Assembly: GCF_001042475.2 (NCBI RefSeq)
Contig: NZ_LECW02000067.1
Location: 52,457 to 116,456, forward strand
Length of the DNA stretch: 64,000 nucleotides
Reading direction: 5' to 3'
Source: Bacillus glycinifermentans
GTDB lineage: Bacteria; Bacillota; Bacilli; Bacillales; Bacillaceae
How positions within the stretch are numbered: the first letter of the stretch is position 1; every line of letters begins with the position of its first letter. Position numbers and translations under genes: made by a program. Below, one piece after another: positions 1-9,483 of this stretch. The notes below the pieces were generated by a model. It did not search any database. It was not told the origin of the DNA and saw nothing but the letters and a program-made list of their open reading frames with translations.

Positions 1-377
1 CTCCAGTCGTCGATGTTGGCTTGTGTAATCTGTCTGCTTCGGTAAAAGGTCCGTTCTTTCTTTTGCTGCCTGAGACGGTGTGTAAATTGAAACAGTTCTT
101 CCTGATTCATCCCCGCCTGAACAGCCTCTACCAAATGGGTTCTCCATTCTTCATCATGTTCGGCCCGGCGGTAAAGGATCACTTCAGTATCAAACAGCTC
201 TTTCAGCTCCACTTTCAGCGCATGGGAGATTTTTTTGAGAAATTCGACAGAAGGGTTTCTGTGAACCCCGCGTTCAATCTTGCTTAAATACGATTTTGAA
301 ACGCCGGCTATGTCTGCAAGCTGGTTGATGGAGTAGCCTTTTCTTTTTCGGTACATGCGGATGACCTTCCCGATCAT
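1..377 (-). CDS. slrR: SlrR, biofilm/motility switch regulator (5' part only)
   Basis: The gene is cut by the left window edge; about 125 N-terminal residues are visible. They begin MIGKVIRMYRKRKGYSINQL and form a SinR-like XRE helix-turn-helix (SVSKSYLSKIERG-type recognition region, about residues 16-45), followed by the Sin-interaction helices. The ATG at 377 has a GGAGGA Shine-Dalgarno sequence 5-10 bases upstream. In B. subtilis SlrR binds SinR, relieving repression of matrix genes and repressing motility and autolysin genes. Its position divergent from epsA matches B. subtilis. Its start region lies next to SinR-type boxes, consistent with the known SinR-SlrR double-negative loop. Identity is by family recognition, not by search. 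Confidence 0.9.
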   Translation of the reverse strand, partial: MIGKVIRMYRKRKGYSINQLADIAGVSKSYLSKIERGVHRNPSVEFLKKISHALKVELKELFDTEVILYRRAEHDEEWRTHLVEAVQAGMNQEELFQFTHRLRQQKKERTFYRSRQITQANIDDW

Positions 378-428
378 ACTAAATCCTCCCCTTCCCCTTC
401 ACCATTCGATTTAAACGCTTTCTTGTTC

Positions 429-457
429 ATTATAAGAAATAAACTGTTCTTTATAAA
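429..457 (-). promoter_or_regulatory. slrR promoter with embedded SinR-type box
   Basis: On the minus strand a perfect -10 TATAAT lies at 434-429, with a weak -35 (TTTATA) at 457-452. A GTTCTTT heptamer at 446-452, matching the SinR consensus GTTCTYT, sits in the spacer and touches the -35. SinR repression of slrR is established in B. subtilis; its use of this box is inferred. Confidence 0.55.
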
Positions 458-507
458 ATTCAAAAATTTAAGATATCAACAGAAAATAGAAGAAAACGAA
501 CGATTTT

Positions 508-572
508 GTTCTCTAAAGAGAACTATATAGCTAAATTCAGCATTTTTCAATTCAAATTTTTTCTTTTATAAT
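508..572 (+). promoter_or_regulatory. eps operon promoter and SinR operator
   Basis: A perfect 16-bp palindrome GTTCTCTAAAGAGAAC occupies 508-523: two inverted SinR heptamers separated by AA. A -10 TATAAT lies at 567-572 with a plausible -35 TTTCAA at 545-550 (16-bp spacer). The operator therefore sits about 20 bp upstream of the -35. SinR is the known direct repressor of epsA-O. The 5' leader to epsA is about 35 bases. Confidence 0.7.
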
Positions 573-613
573 CCAATCATTAACAAACGGCATTCCTGAG
601 GAGGCAGTCAAGC

Positions 614-1366
614 ATGAAGGAAAACATAGATTTTAGAGAATTGATTGCGATATTGCGAAAACGAACTGTTCTAATCCTGGCTTTGACAATAGGTGTAACG
701 ATGATCAGCGGATTCATTCAGTTCTTTGTGCTGACACCTGTCTATCAGGCTTCGACGCAGATTTTAGTCCATCAGGTCGGTGAGAAAAAGGGGAGTGCCA
801 CATTCAGCGATATTCAAATCAACCTTCAATATACGCGGACGTTTCAAGCCCTGTTAAAAAATCCGGTTATTTTGGAGCAGGTAAAACAAGAGCTTGATTT
901 ACCGGAATCTGTCGGCGGATTGAAGGAGAAAATTACGACGAGCAGCGAAAGCGAATCAGAGATTATCAACATCTCGGTTCAGGATAAAAGCCAAAAAAGG
1001 GCGGCCGAAATCGCGAACACGTTAACGGCTGTTCTTAAAAAAGAAATTAAACAGATCATGAATACCGATCGTGTAACAGTTCTTTCAAAGGCTGACATTG
1101 TCAAATCGCCGACACCGGTCAGACCGAATTACAAAATGAATATTTTGCTGTCTTTTGGAGCTGCATTGATGGCTGGAATCGCCTTGGCGTTCTTTCTCGA
1201 TTTTCTCGATGATACGGTGGCGCGTCCGTCACAAGTCGAGAAGGAGGCGGGATTCATTTATCTCGGAAGCATCGAACAGATGAAAAGCAAGAAAAGCAGT
1301 TTCCGAAAAGACTCTAATATGAACATTCACGTAAAAACCGGAAGGAGTGAGCCGCTTGGCTATTAG
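614..1366 (+). CDS. epsA: EpsA, polysaccharide co-polymerase / tyrosine-kinase modulator
   Basis: 250-residue Wzz-type chain-length protein. It has an N-terminal membrane segment (about residues 18-38), an extracytoplasmic coiled domain, a second membrane segment (about 178-198) and a cytoplasmic tail. The PxxPxxP-like motif before TM2 ([12 protein letters not shown]) is typical of the family. It partners the EpsB kinase to control exopolysaccharide synthesis at the membrane. The ATG has a strong GAGGAGG site nine bases upstream. The 3' end overlaps epsB by 11 bases when epsB starts at its TTG, indicating translational coupling. First gene of the 15-gene eps operon. Confidence 0.93.
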   Translation: MKENIDFRELIAILRKRTVLILALTIGVTMISGFIQFFVLTPVYQASTQILVHQVGEKKGSATFSDIQINLQYTRTFQALLKNPVILEQVKQELDLPESVGGLKEKITTSSESESEIINISVQDKSQKRAAEIANTLTAVLKKEIKQIMNTDRVTVLSKADIVKSPTPVRPNYKMNILLSFGAALMAGIALAFFLDFLDDTVARPSQVEKEAGFIYLGSIEQMKSKKSSFRKDSNMNIHVKTGRSEPLGY

Positions 1367-2039
1367 AAAAAAACGCTCGCGAAAATACGAGTCAGCGCTT
1401 GTCGCTTTGGATCAGCCAAATACGCCGATTGTCGAACAGTACCGGACGATCAGGACGAACATCGAATTTTCCTCTTTTGAAAAGCCGTTCAGATCACTGC
1501 TGATTACATCCGGTCTTCCGGGAGAAGGCAAATCGTTCACCGCTGCAAACCTGGCGGTCGTTTTTTCACAGCAGGAAAAAAAGGTTCTTCTTATCGACGC
1601 GGATTTAAGAAAGCCGTCTATACACAAGATCTTTCAGCTTGATAATCATTCAGGCGTCACAAATGTACTGATGAAAAAAACGCACCTGGAAAACGTCGTT
1701 CAGCAAAGCCAGACAGAAAGTCTCCATGTGCTGACAAGCGGGCCGATTCCGCCGAATCCGGCCGAACTGTTGTCATCACAGGCCATGGCGGATTTGCTTA
1801 AGGAAGCGTACGAGCAGTACGACCTTGTGCTCCTGGACTCTCCTCCGCTGTTGCCCGTTGCCGATGCGCAGATTTTAGCGAATCAGGTGGACGGAAGCAT
1901 CCTGATCATCTTGAGCGGAAAAACAAAGCTTGATAACGCCATTAAGGCAAGGGATGCGCTCAATTCCTCAAAAAGCGAGCTGCTTGGCGCGGTCTTAAAC
2001 GGAAGGAAAGTCAAAAAAGCGCGTCAATACAACTATTAG
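1356..2039 (+). CDS. epsB: EpsB, bacterial tyrosine (BY) kinase
   Basis: P-loop tyrosine kinase with Walker A (GLPGEGKSF, about residues 53-61), Walker A' ([10 protein letters not shown], about 78-87), Walker B (LVLLDSPP) and a C-terminal tyrosine-containing tail (ARQYNY). EpsA activates it; together they control eps glycosyltransferase activity. The TTG at 1356 is chosen over the GTG at 1347 because the GAAGGAG site at 1341-1347 leaves nine bases to TTG and none to GTG. The resulting 227 residues equal the length I recall for B. subtilis EpsB. It is followed by a 256-base non-coding stretch holding EAR. Confidence 0.92.
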   Translation: MAIRKKRSRKYESALVALDQPNTPIVEQYRTIRTNIEFSSFEKPFRSLLITSGLPGEGKSFTAANLAVVFSQQEKKVLLIDADLRKPSIHKIFQLDNHSGVTNVLMKKTHLENVVQQSQTESLHVLTSGPIPPNPAELLSSQAMADLLKEAYEQYDLVLLDSPPLLPVADAQILANQVDGSILIILSGKTKLDNAIKARDALNSSKSELLGAVLNGRKVKKARQYNY

Positions 2040-2040
2040 C

Positions 2041-2200
2041 AATTCTAAGGGCCGCATCAGGCCGAAAAAAGGTGATGTCTTCCTTACCTTTATCAATGGA
2101 GGCACTCGGCTCTACTGTGGGCAGGCGTTAATCGGCTGCCTTAGATGCAAGTCGTCGATGGCGGGGCGTGAGGACGGGTTAAATGCCCATTTTATTCTCA
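2041..2200 (+). promoter_or_regulatory. EAR (eps-associated RNA; epsC RNA motif), processive antitermination element
   Basis: The non-coding stretch between epsB and epsC is where EAR lies in B. subtilis and other Bacillales. It is rich in G+C stems (GGGCCGCATCAGGCC-type arm near 2049, GGCAGGC/GCTGCC arms near 2120-2140, GGCGGGGCG near 2160). EAR is known to make RNA polymerase read through terminators so that the long eps operon is completed. Boundaries are approximate and no covariance model was run; identification rests on position, size and absence of an ORF. Confidence 0.8.
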
Positions 2201-2222
2201 TCATTCGGATTCATCAACGTTT

Positions 2223-2279
2223 GTATCTTTTTAGCTGATGGTATTTTGCCTGAAAAAATGTCATCAGCTAGAAAGATAC
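2223..2279 (+). repeat. Long inverted repeat between EAR and epsC
   Basis: 18-base arms at 2223-2240 and 2262-2279 (GTATCTTTTTAGCTGATG and its complement with one mismatch) enclose a 21-base loop. The 3' arm ends three bases before the GAGGAGG ribosome site of epsC. No T-tract follows, so it is not a standard intrinsic terminator. It may be an mRNA-stabilising or processing hairpin, or part of the extended EAR region. Confidence 0.8.
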
Positions 2280-2295
2280 TTGAGGAGGTAGGAAA

Positions 2296-4113
2296 TTGAC
2301 ATATCGGAGAAGGCTTTCCATTATCACCGCACTCGATTCGTACTTGGTTCTGCTGTCTATTTTCATCGGGTACCAGCTGATTTTGCCATCATATGAATTA
2401 TACCCTTCGGAAATGCTGCTGATGACCTCGCTGTTTCTGCTGGGCTCCCAGCATTTATTTGCCCATTTCTTTCATCTTTATAAAAAAGTGTGGGAATATG
2501 CGAGCATTGGGGAATTGTGCGTGTTATTAAAATCGATTACATTATCCCACCTAATGACAATATTCATTGAACTGCTGTTCTTTCAAAATGTTCCGATCCG
2601 CCTGTTATGTTTAAGCTGGCTGTTCCAGCTGCTGCTGATCGGAGGATCGCGGATGATGTGGCGGATCATCAGGGAGCGCGTGAACAAAGGAAGCAAGGGA
2701 TCTGCCAGAGCCCTCATCATCGGCGCAGGTTCAGCAGGCAGCCTAATTGCAAAGCAGCTTCTGCAGAAGCACGAATTGAATATCGAGCCTGTCGCTTTTA
2801 TCGATGACGACAAAACGAAGCACCGCCTCGAAATTATGGGACTGCCCGTATTGGGAGGGAAAGGACAGATCGTTCAGGCGGTCAGGCAAATGAATATCGA
2901 CATGATCATCATCGCCATTCCGTCCTTGACCGTCACTCAAATGCAGGAGATGTACAAAGCGTGCGCACAAACGGGCGTCAAAACGCAGATCATGCCGAAA
3001 ATCGACGAGATTTTGCTCGGCAGACATCCCGTCGGCCAGCTTCGCGACGTCAAGGCGGAGGATCTTCTCGGCAGGGAGCCCGTTCAGCTTGATACGAGCG
3101 GAATCTCAAATACCGTAAAAGACCGCGTCGTTCTTGTCACCGGTGCAGGAGGCTCAATCGGCTCGGAAATCTGCCGGCAGATCAGCAAATTCAAGCCGAA
3201 ATCAATCATTTTGGTCGGCCATGGAGAAAACAGCATTCATTCGATATTGCTTGAGCTGCAAGAGAAATTCGGAAGCAGTGTCAGCTACTATCCCGAAATC
3301 GCCGACATCCAGGACAGGGAAAAAATGTTCTTGCTGATGGAGCGCTATAAACCGAATGTCGTCTATCACGCGGCTGCACACAAGCATGTTCCGCTTATGG
3401 AAAAGTGTCCGAAAGAAGCGGTCAAAAACAACATTCTCGGCACGAAAAACGTCGCCGAAGCCGCTGATGAATCAGGCGTCGAAACGTTTGTCCTCATTTC
3501 GTCGGACAAAGCGGTCAACCCGGCTAACATCATGGGCGCGACGAAGCGGTTTGCGGAAATGCTGATTATGAATCTCGGCAAAACGAGCAAAACAAAATTC
3601 GTCGCCGTCCGCTTCGGGAATGTGCTCGGCAGCAGGGGAAGCGTCATTCCGATTTTCAAAAAGCAAATCGCCAAAGGCGGTCCCGTAACCGTGACACACC
3701 AGGATATGACCCGGTATTTTATGACGATTCCGGAAGCCTCAAGACTGGTCATTCAAGCGGGAGCCCTTGCAAAGGGAAGGCAGATTTTTGTGCTTGATAT
3801 GGGCGAGCCTGTAAAAATCGTCGATCTCGCGAAAAATCTCATTCAGCTGTCAGGTTACACGACAGATCAGATCAAAATCGAATTTACCGGCATACGGCCG
3901 GGCGAAAAAATGTACGAAGAGCTGCTCAACAAAAATGAGGTGCTGGCTGAACAGGTTTTTCCGAAAATTCATATCGGCAAGGCGGTCGATGTCGAATGGA
4001 CCGTGCTCAAAACCTTTATGGAAGAGTTTATGTATCTGTCGGACCGCGAGCTGAGAGAGCGTTTGTTCAGCGCTATCGGACAGCGTGAGAAAAAGCTGGT
4101 GACAGCGCATTAG
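2296..4113 (+). CDS. epsC: EpsC, membrane nucleotide-sugar 4,6-dehydratase
   Basis: 605-residue polysaccharide biosynthesis protein of the CapD/FlaA1 family. Four N-terminal membrane helices (about residues 10-125) precede a first nucleotide-binding fold (IIGAGSAGS, about 141-149) and the SDR domain with its NAD motif (VTGAGGSIGSE, near 280). It probably converts UDP-GlcNAc into a 4-keto-6-deoxy precursor for the exopolysaccharide. The start is TTG at 2296, preceded by GAGGAGGTAGGAAA at optimal distance. Closest family relatives include PglF and WbpM. Function is from family knowledge. Confidence 0.92.
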   Translation: MTYRRRLSIITALDSYLVLLSIFIGYQLILPSYELYPSEMLLMTSLFLLGSQHLFAHFFHLYKKVWEYASIGELCVLLKSITLSHLMTIFIELLFFQNVPIRLLCLSWLFQLLLIGGSRMMWRIIRERVNKGSKGSARALIIGAGSAGSLIAKQLLQKHELNIEPVAFIDDDKTKHRLEIMGLPVLGGKGQIVQAVRQMNIDMIIIAIPSLTVTQMQEMYKACAQTGVKTQIMPKIDEILLGRHPVGQLRDVKAEDLLGREPVQLDTSGISNTVKDRVVLVTGAGGSIGSEICRQISKFKPKSIILVGHGENSIHSILLELQEKFGSSVSYYPEIADIQDREKMFLLMERYKPNVVYHAAAHKHVPLMEKCPKEAVKNNILGTKNVAEAADESGVETFVLISSDKAVNPANIMGATKRFAEMLIMNLGKTSKTKFVAVRFGNVLGSRGSVIPIFKKQIAKGGPVTVTHQDMTRYFMTIPEASRLVIQAGALAKGRQIFVLDMGEPVKIVDLAKNLIQLSGYTTDQIKIEFTGIRPGEKMYEELLNKNEVLAEQVFPKIHIGKAVDVEWTVLKTFMEEFMYLSDRELRERLFSAIGQREKKLVTAH

Positions 4114-4124
4114 GAGGATGAATC

Positions 4125-5273
4125 ATGACGAGAACGGTTTTGTTTTGCGCGACGGTGGATTATCACTTTAAAGCATTTCACCTTCCGTATTTTAAGTGGT
4201 TCAAAGAGCAGGGCTGGACGGTTCACGCAGCGGCGAAAGGGAGCATGAAGCTGCCTTTTGCCGATCGGCAATTCGATATCGGGATCGAGCGTTCTCCCTT
4301 TCGTACAGGCAACCTGGCGGCATACCGAGAGCTTTCACGCATCATCGATGAACATGAGTACAGCATCATCCATTGCCATACTCCGATGGGCGGCGTATTA
4401 GCCAGACTGGCCGCCCGGAAACAGAGAAAACAGGGAACGGCAGTGATGTATACCGCCCACGGCTTCCACTTTTGCCAGGGAGCGCCCTTGAAAAATTGGC
4501 TGCTGTACTATCCGATCGAAAAAGGGCTCTCCTTTTTGACGGATTGCCTGATCACGATTAATCAAGAAGATTATCAGCTTGCAAAGGGCCTCAGCAGCAG
4601 GATGCGGACGGAAAAGATCCACGGCATCGGCGTTGACACCGGACGGTTTCACCCTGTTGATGAGGAAGAAAAAAGACGGCTTAGAACAAAACACCGACTG
4701 AATGAAGACGATTTCGTTCTCATTTATCCGGCTGAGCTGAACATGAACAAAAATCAGGCGCTTTTAATCGAAACAGCAGCGTATTTAAAAGAGCGGATTC
4801 CAAACGTCAGGCTCGTCTTTGCCGGGAAGGGGCTGATGGAAGCCGAGTACCGCCGCCTGGCTGAGCGAAAAGGAGCTGCTGACCATGTTACGTTTGCGGG
4901 GTTTCAAAAGGACATTCACGAATGGATCAAGCTTGCCGACGTATCTGTCGCCTCAAGCATAAGGGAAGGCCTCGGCATGAATCTCCTTGAAGGAATGGCA
5001 GCCGGAAAACCCGCCGTTGCCACCGACAACCGCGGTCATCGCGAAGTCATCAAAGACGGAGCAAACGGCTTTCTCATTTCGCAGGGAGACGCCCGAACCT
5101 TCAGCGACCGTCTTTTCCAGCTTTACCATTCTCCCGAATTGCGAGAACGGATGGGTGAAGAGGGAAGAAAAACGGCTGCCGCTTATTCGCAGCAACACAC
5201 GGTTAAAGAAATGGCGGACATATATTCTTCCTTTATGAAAAACGAAGCAGCTGAAAGGAGGCTGAAAGGATGA
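4125..5273 (+). CDS. epsD: EpsD, family 4 glycosyltransferase
   Basis: 382-residue GT-B glycosyltransferase with the GT4 signature near the C-terminal third (SIREGLGMNLLEGMAAGKPAV region, about residues 278-300), where Glu residues contact the sugar nucleotide. It adds a sugar to the lipid-linked repeat unit at the inner membrane face; the exact donor is unknown. The ATG follows AGGAGG with seven bases between. Its stop overlaps the epsE start by four bases (ATGA), typical of a translationally coupled operon. Confidence 0.9.
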   Translation: MTRTVLFCATVDYHFKAFHLPYFKWFKEQGWTVHAAAKGSMKLPFADRQFDIGIERSPFRTGNLAAYRELSRIIDEHEYSIIHCHTPMGGVLARLAARKQRKQGTAVMYTAHGFHFCQGAPLKNWLLYYPIEKGLSFLTDCLITINQEDYQLAKGLSSRMRTEKIHGIGVDTGRFHPVDEEEKRRLRTKHRLNEDDFVLIYPAELNMNKNQALLIETAAYLKERIPNVRLVFAGKGLMEAEYRRLAERKGAADHVTFAGFQKDIHEWIKLADVSVASSIREGLGMNLLEGMAAGKPAVATDNRGHREVIKDGANGFLISQGDARTFSDRLFQLYHSPELRERMGEEGRKTAAAYSQQHTVKEMADIYSSFMKNEAAERRLKG

Positions 5274-6112
5274 CAAACCGGCAAAAGCCGAAAGTATCGG
5301 TCATTATGGGAGTGTACAATTGCGAAGACACGCTAGCCGAAAGCATCGAGTCGATTTTGAGCCAAACCTATAAAAATTGGGAGATGATCATCTGCGACGA
5401 CGCTTCGACAGATCGGACCTATGACATCGCCAGGCAGTATGCCGACCATTACAGCGATAAAATCAGGCTGATCAGGAATGAGAAAAATAAGCGCCTCGCC
5501 GCTTCCCTAAATCATTGCCTCCGGTATGCCGGCGGGACATATATCGCGCGCCAGGACGGCGATGATATCTCTTTGCCGCGCCGCTTTGAAAAACAGGTCG
5601 CGTTTTTGGAAAAACAGCCCCATTACCAGGTCGTCGGAAGCGGGATGATCGCTTTTGATGAAGAAGGCGTGAGAGGCGTCAGAATGCTTCCTCCTGCGCC
5701 GACCCCGCGAATCATGGCAAAAGGGACGCCGTTTTGCCATGCGACGATCATGATGCGTGCTGAAGCTTATCAGGCGCTGAAAGGCTACCGCGTTGGCAGG
5801 CGGACGAGAAGAATGGAAGACATCGATTTATGGCTCCGGTTTTTTGAAGCGGGATACAGAGGCTACAATCTTCAGGAGGCATTGTACAAAGTAAGGGAAG
5901 ACGAATCGGCGTTTAAAAGGAGAAAGCTCAGCTATTCCATCGATAATGCGTTTATCGTCTATGACGCATGCAGACGGCTGAAGCTGCCGCTTTCCGACTA
6001 TGCTTACATGATGAAACCGATCATCAGGGGGCTCATGCCTCCTTTTATCATGAACAAATATCATAAAAAAAGACTGATGAATGAAGGCGGAGGGGTCGTA
6101 AAACATGAATGA
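5270..6112 (+). CDS. epsE: EpsE, bifunctional glycosyltransferase and flagellar clutch
   Basis: 280-residue GT2-family (GT-A) enzyme. It has the N-terminal VSVIMGVYN strand, the DDASTD nucleotide-binding motif (residues 43-48) and the metal-binding QDGDD at residues 95-99; D96 should correspond to catalytic D94 of B. subtilis EpsE. There EpsE also binds FliG and disengages the flagellar rotor, coupling matrix synthesis to loss of motility. The ATGA overlap with epsD and 8-base overlap with epsF show tight coupling. The clutch role is transferred from B. subtilis. Confidence 0.91.
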   Translation: MTNRQKPKVSVIMGVYNCEDTLAESIESILSQTYKNWEMIICDDASTDRTYDIARQYADHYSDKIRLIRNEKNKRLAASLNHCLRYAGGTYIARQDGDDISLPRRFEKQVAFLEKQPHYQVVGSGMIAFDEEGVRGVRMLPPAPTPRIMAKGTPFCHATIMMRAEAYQALKGYRVGRRTRRMEDIDLWLRFFEAGYRGYNLQEALYKVREDESAFKRRKLSYSIDNAFIVYDACRRLKLPLSDYAYMMKPIIRGLMPPFIMNKYHKKRLMNEGGGVVKHE

Positions 6113-7265
6113 CAGAAGCGCGAGACCAAAACGGGTGCTCCACATCGTAAGCGGAATGAACCGAGGCGGCGCGGAGACGATGATTATGAACATGTACCGC
6201 CATGCCGACAGGAGCCGGGTCCAATTCGATTTCATTTCACACCGGGAGGAAACGTGCGACTACGACCCGGAAATCATATCGCTCGGCGGGCGCGTGTTTT
6301 ATGTGCCGAGCATCGGCACGGCCGGTCTTCTTTCTTATATCAAAAGGATCAGGGACGTTCTGATCGAAAAAGGGCCGTTTTCAGCCGTTCATGCACACAC
6401 CGACTTTCAGACGGGCTTTGCCGCTTTGGCGGCCAAGCTTGCGGGCGTTCCGGTCCGCATCTGCCATTCGCATAATACGGCCTGGAAGCCGAATCCCCGT
6501 TTTATGGATGCGGTTCAGCTCCGGTTGTTCCGCCGGCTCATGTTCGCGTGCTCCACGGCGCTTTGCGCCTGCGGCCAAGATGCCGGCCGCTTTTTGTTCG
6601 GCGGAAAGAAGATGAGCAAAAACGCTGTTCACCTTTTGCAAAACGGAATTGACCTTGCCCGTTTTCAAGAGGCGAACAGCCGCTCAAAAGCCGGTATGAG
6701 AAAAAGGTTCGGCATCCGCGAAAACGCGCTTGTCATCGGGCATGTCGGCCGCTTTTTCGAACAAAAAAACCACCCGTTTCTGCTTGAGCTCGCCGGCAGC
6801 CTCAAAAAAACGGGCACACCCTTTCAGGCGGTGTTCGCCGGCGACGGGCCGCTTCGCAAACAAATCGAAGAACAAGCGGCAAGGCTCGGGCTGGAAGACG
6901 AGGTCTTGTTTCTCGGCGTTGTTGAAGACGTTCCTTCCTTGATGCGGACGTTTGACGTATTCGTGATGCCGTCCTTGTTTGAAGGGCTGCCGCTCGTTCT
7001 TGTGGAAGCGCAGGCTTCCGGTCTTCCTTGCGTCGTCTCGGACACCATCACGAAGGAAACCGACCTTGGTCTCGGTTTATTGAAGAGGGTCAGCCTTGGA
7101 GCGGGGTTTGACCGATGGGCAGAGGAGATCGGCCGGGCACAGCAGGCGGAACAGCCGGCTTGGCCCGACATCGAAAGCGCTCTGGCGGCGAGGGGATATG
7201 ATGCGAAAGCGAATCTGACAAGGTTAATGGATCTCTATTCGATCTCCTTAGCAGAAGGACAGTAA
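6105..7265 (+). CDS. epsF: EpsF, family 4 glycosyltransferase
   Basis: 386-residue GT-B enzyme. The N-terminal acceptor domain starts with [16 protein letters not shown], a loop common to CapM/RfaG-like GT4 enzymes. The C-terminal donor domain has the [20 protein letters not shown] signature (about residues 288-307). It probably extends the exopolysaccharide repeat at the membrane. It starts inside the end of epsE (8-base overlap), preceded by a purine-rich GGCGGAGGGG site. Sugar specificity cannot be read from sequence. Confidence 0.9.
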   Translation: MNDRSARPKRVLHIVSGMNRGGAETMIMNMYRHADRSRVQFDFISHREETCDYDPEIISLGGRVFYVPSIGTAGLLSYIKRIRDVLIEKGPFSAVHAHTDFQTGFAALAAKLAGVPVRICHSHNTAWKPNPRFMDAVQLRLFRRLMFACSTALCACGQDAGRFLFGGKKMSKNAVHLLQNGIDLARFQEANSRSKAGMRKRFGIRENALVIGHVGRFFEQKNHPFLLELAGSLKKTGTPFQAVFAGDGPLRKQIEEQAARLGLEDEVLFLGVVEDVPSLMRTFDVFVMPSLFEGLPLVLVEAQASGLPCVVSDTITKETDLGLGLLKRVSLGAGFDRWAEEIGRAQQAEQPAWPDIESALAARGYDAKANLTRLMDLYSISLAEGQ

Positions 7266-7267
7266 AC

Positions 7268-8371
7268 ATGGCCGTTTACATGCTGAATATGGGGATCGTT
7301 TTCGTATGGTCATGGTTTGCGAAAATGTACGGCAAAGAAGATCATTCTCTGCCGACGGGCTACCGTCCGAACGCGATTCTTGCCGCCGTTCCGCTCGCTT
7401 CCCTGATCATCGTCGCCGGATTGAGGTACAAGGTCGGAACAGACTACCAAACCTATATGCTGCTTTACGAATTGGCCGGCAAATATGACAGCATTTGGGC
7501 GATTTTCGGATTCGGCGGGTCCAAAGCCTCTACAGATCCGGGCTTCACTGCGCTCTTGTGGCTGTTGAATCATATCACAGGCGATCCGCAGATCATGTTT
7601 GTCACCGTCAGTGCCATCACCTATTTTTTTATCGTCAAGACGCTTTATGTATACGGACGGCCGTTTGAATTAAGCATGTTTTTATTTTTAGGAATGTTCT
7701 ATTACTATGCGTCATTCAACGGGATCCGCCAGTACATGGTGGCGGCTGCCTTGTTTTGGGCGGTCAAGTACGTGATCGGCGGAAACTGGGTGCGCTATAC
7801 GATGACCGTGCTGATTTGCTCGCTGTTTCATTCATCTGCCCTGATCATGATTCCCGTCTATTTCATTGTCAGAAGAAAAGCGTGGTCGCCTGTCATGGGT
7901 CTCCTCACTCTTCTATTTTTAGCCGGGACTTTCATGTATCAAAAGTTTCTTTCCGTCTTTATCTCCGTGCTTGAAAACAGTTCATACGGACATTATGAAG
8001 AGTGGCTTATGAAAAATTCAAACGGAATGAACTCGATTAAAATCATCGTCCTTCTCCTTCCGCTCGTGCTTGCGTTTTGCTTCAGAGAGCAGCTGCGGAA
8101 GCGCTGGCCCGAGATCGACTATATCGTCAACTTTTGCCTGATCGGTTTTTTATTCGGTGTTTTGGCGACAAAGGATGTCATCTTTGCAAGGTTTAACATC
8201 TATTTTGGACTTTATCAGCTGATTCTCGTTCCTTACTTTGTCCGGATTTTTGAACCGAAATCGAATGCGCTTTTATACGTTTTGTTTTTGATCTGTTATT
8301 TCTTATACAGCTTTATGCTCATGCCGTTCGATTCTTCGGTGCTGCCGTACAGAACGATTTTTGAACGTTAA
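7268..8371 (+). CDS. epsG: EpsG, Wzy-like membrane polymerase
   Basis: 367 residues, dominated by about ten hydrophobic helices, matching the EpsG family (length equal to B. subtilis EpsG as I recall it). The EpsG/Wzy family polymerises lipid-linked repeat units on the outer membrane face. A charged stretch near residues 50-70 ([13 protein letters not shown]) is typical of EpsG proteins. It begins two bases after the epsF stop, with a GAAGGAC site just upstream. A 69-base spacer precedes epsH. Confidence 0.88.
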   Translation: MAVYMLNMGIVFVWSWFAKMYGKEDHSLPTGYRPNAILAAVPLASLIIVAGLRYKVGTDYQTYMLLYELAGKYDSIWAIFGFGGSKASTDPGFTALLWLLNHITGDPQIMFVTVSAITYFFIVKTLYVYGRPFELSMFLFLGMFYYYASFNGIRQYMVAAALFWAVKYVIGGNWVRYTMTVLICSLFHSSALIMIPVYFIVRRKAWSPVMGLLTLLFLAGTFMYQKFLSVFISVLENSSYGHYEEWLMKNSNGMNSIKIIVLLLPLVLAFCFREQLRKRWPEIDYIVNFCLIGFLFGVLATKDVIFARFNIYFGLYQLILVPYFVRIFEPKSNALLYVLFLICYFLYSFMLMPFDSSVLPYRTIFER

Positions 8372-8440
8372 TCTATGAAACAGACAAGGCGGCGGATCAT
8401 TCCGGTCTTGTGAAAAATGTCGACAAAGGAGTTAATCATA

Positions 8441-9472
8441 TTGGAAAACCCAGCCGTTAGCTTACTGGTCGCAGTATACAATACAGAAGCTTTTTTGCCG
8501 AATTGTTTACAATCGCTGATCAGCCAGACCTTAACAAATATCGAAATCATCATCGTCAATGACGGTTCGACGGACGGAAGCCAGAAAATCATTGATCATT
8601 TTGCCAGAAAGGACGGCCGGATCAAAACGATCCAGCAGGAAAATCAAGGGCTCGGGGCCGTGCGGAATAAAGGAATAGAAGCCGCAGAAGGAGAGTATCT
8701 GGCTTTCATCGATTCGGATGACTGGATTGACCCCGACTATTGCAGGGCCATGTATGAAAAAGCGAAGGCCGAGGAAGCCGATCTCGTCATCTGCGATTAT
8801 GCCGTAGACATTCAGGATACGGGGAAAACGATCTTTCCCGAGATTGGGAAACTCTACGCCGGAAAGCCGAAAGACGCATACATCACAGATCTGCTCAAGG
8901 GCAGGGTGAGCGGTTTTTCCTGGAACAAGCTTTACAGGCGCAGCCTGATCGAAGAGCACCGGCTCGCCTTTCCGCTCAGGGATGAATTGGAGAATATCGA
9001 AGATCAATACTTCAGTTTCAGGTGCCTGCTTTTTGCAAATACAGCGGCGTTTGTGACCAAGCCTTTGTACCACTACAGGGTTCACCTGACATCGATTGTC
9101 CAAAAGTATCAGCCGGGGCTTTACGAAGACGGCCTTGCCCTATACGAGGCAAATCTTGAATGCCTGGCAAAGCACGGAGGGCTTCAAGCTTTGGAAGACG
9201 CGCTTCACGTCTTTCTCGTGAACCACGCGTTGGGCAGCATTTTGAATGAGTGCAAAAGCCTGAATAAAAACCCTTCGGCGGAAAAATACAAAAATATCAG
9301 GCGGATTTGCGCCTCTCCTGAGTTTAGAAGGAAAATTCCCGCTGTCGACCTGACGGCTTTTGATTCGAAGAAGAAGCTGCTGCTGTTGCTCGTCCGCTGG
9401 CGCCTCGTGCCGGCCGTGTACGGGTTCGCAGCGCTGTATCAGAAAACGATCGAGTACAGAATGAAGAAATAG
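8441..9472 (+). CDS. epsH: EpsH, family 2 glycosyltransferase
   Basis: 343-residue GT-A enzyme with VSLLVAVYN, the DGSTDGS motif (about residues 39-45) and the DSDDW metal-binding motif (about 93-97). The TTG at 8441 is preferred to upstream starts because AAAGGAG lies nine bases before it, the protein then begins with the conserved GT2 strand, and length matches the family member in B. subtilis. It acts in building the eps repeat unit; B. subtilis EpsH has been linked to GlcNAc transfer, which I cannot confirm from sequence. Confidence 0.88.
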   Translation: MENPAVSLLVAVYNTEAFLPNCLQSLISQTLTNIEIIIVNDGSTDGSQKIIDHFARKDGRIKTIQQENQGLGAVRNKGIEAAEGEYLAFIDSDDWIDPDYCRAMYEKAKAEEADLVICDYAVDIQDTGKTIFPEIGKLYAGKPKDAYITDLLKGRVSGFSWNKLYRRSLIEEHRLAFPLRDELENIEDQYFSFRCLLFANTAAFVTKPLYHYRVHLTSIVQKYQPGLYEDGLALYEANLECLAKHGGLQALEDALHVFLVNHALGSILNECKSLNKNPSAEKYKNIRRICASPEFRRKIPAVDLTAFDSKKKLLLLLVRWRLVPAVYGFAALYQKTIEYRMKK

Positions 9473-9483
9473 GCGGTGAGGAC

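Noticed and set aside
2223..2279. Reading the long hairpin before epsC as an intrinsic terminator
   Set aside because: The 3' arm is followed by TTGAGGAGG, not a T-tract.
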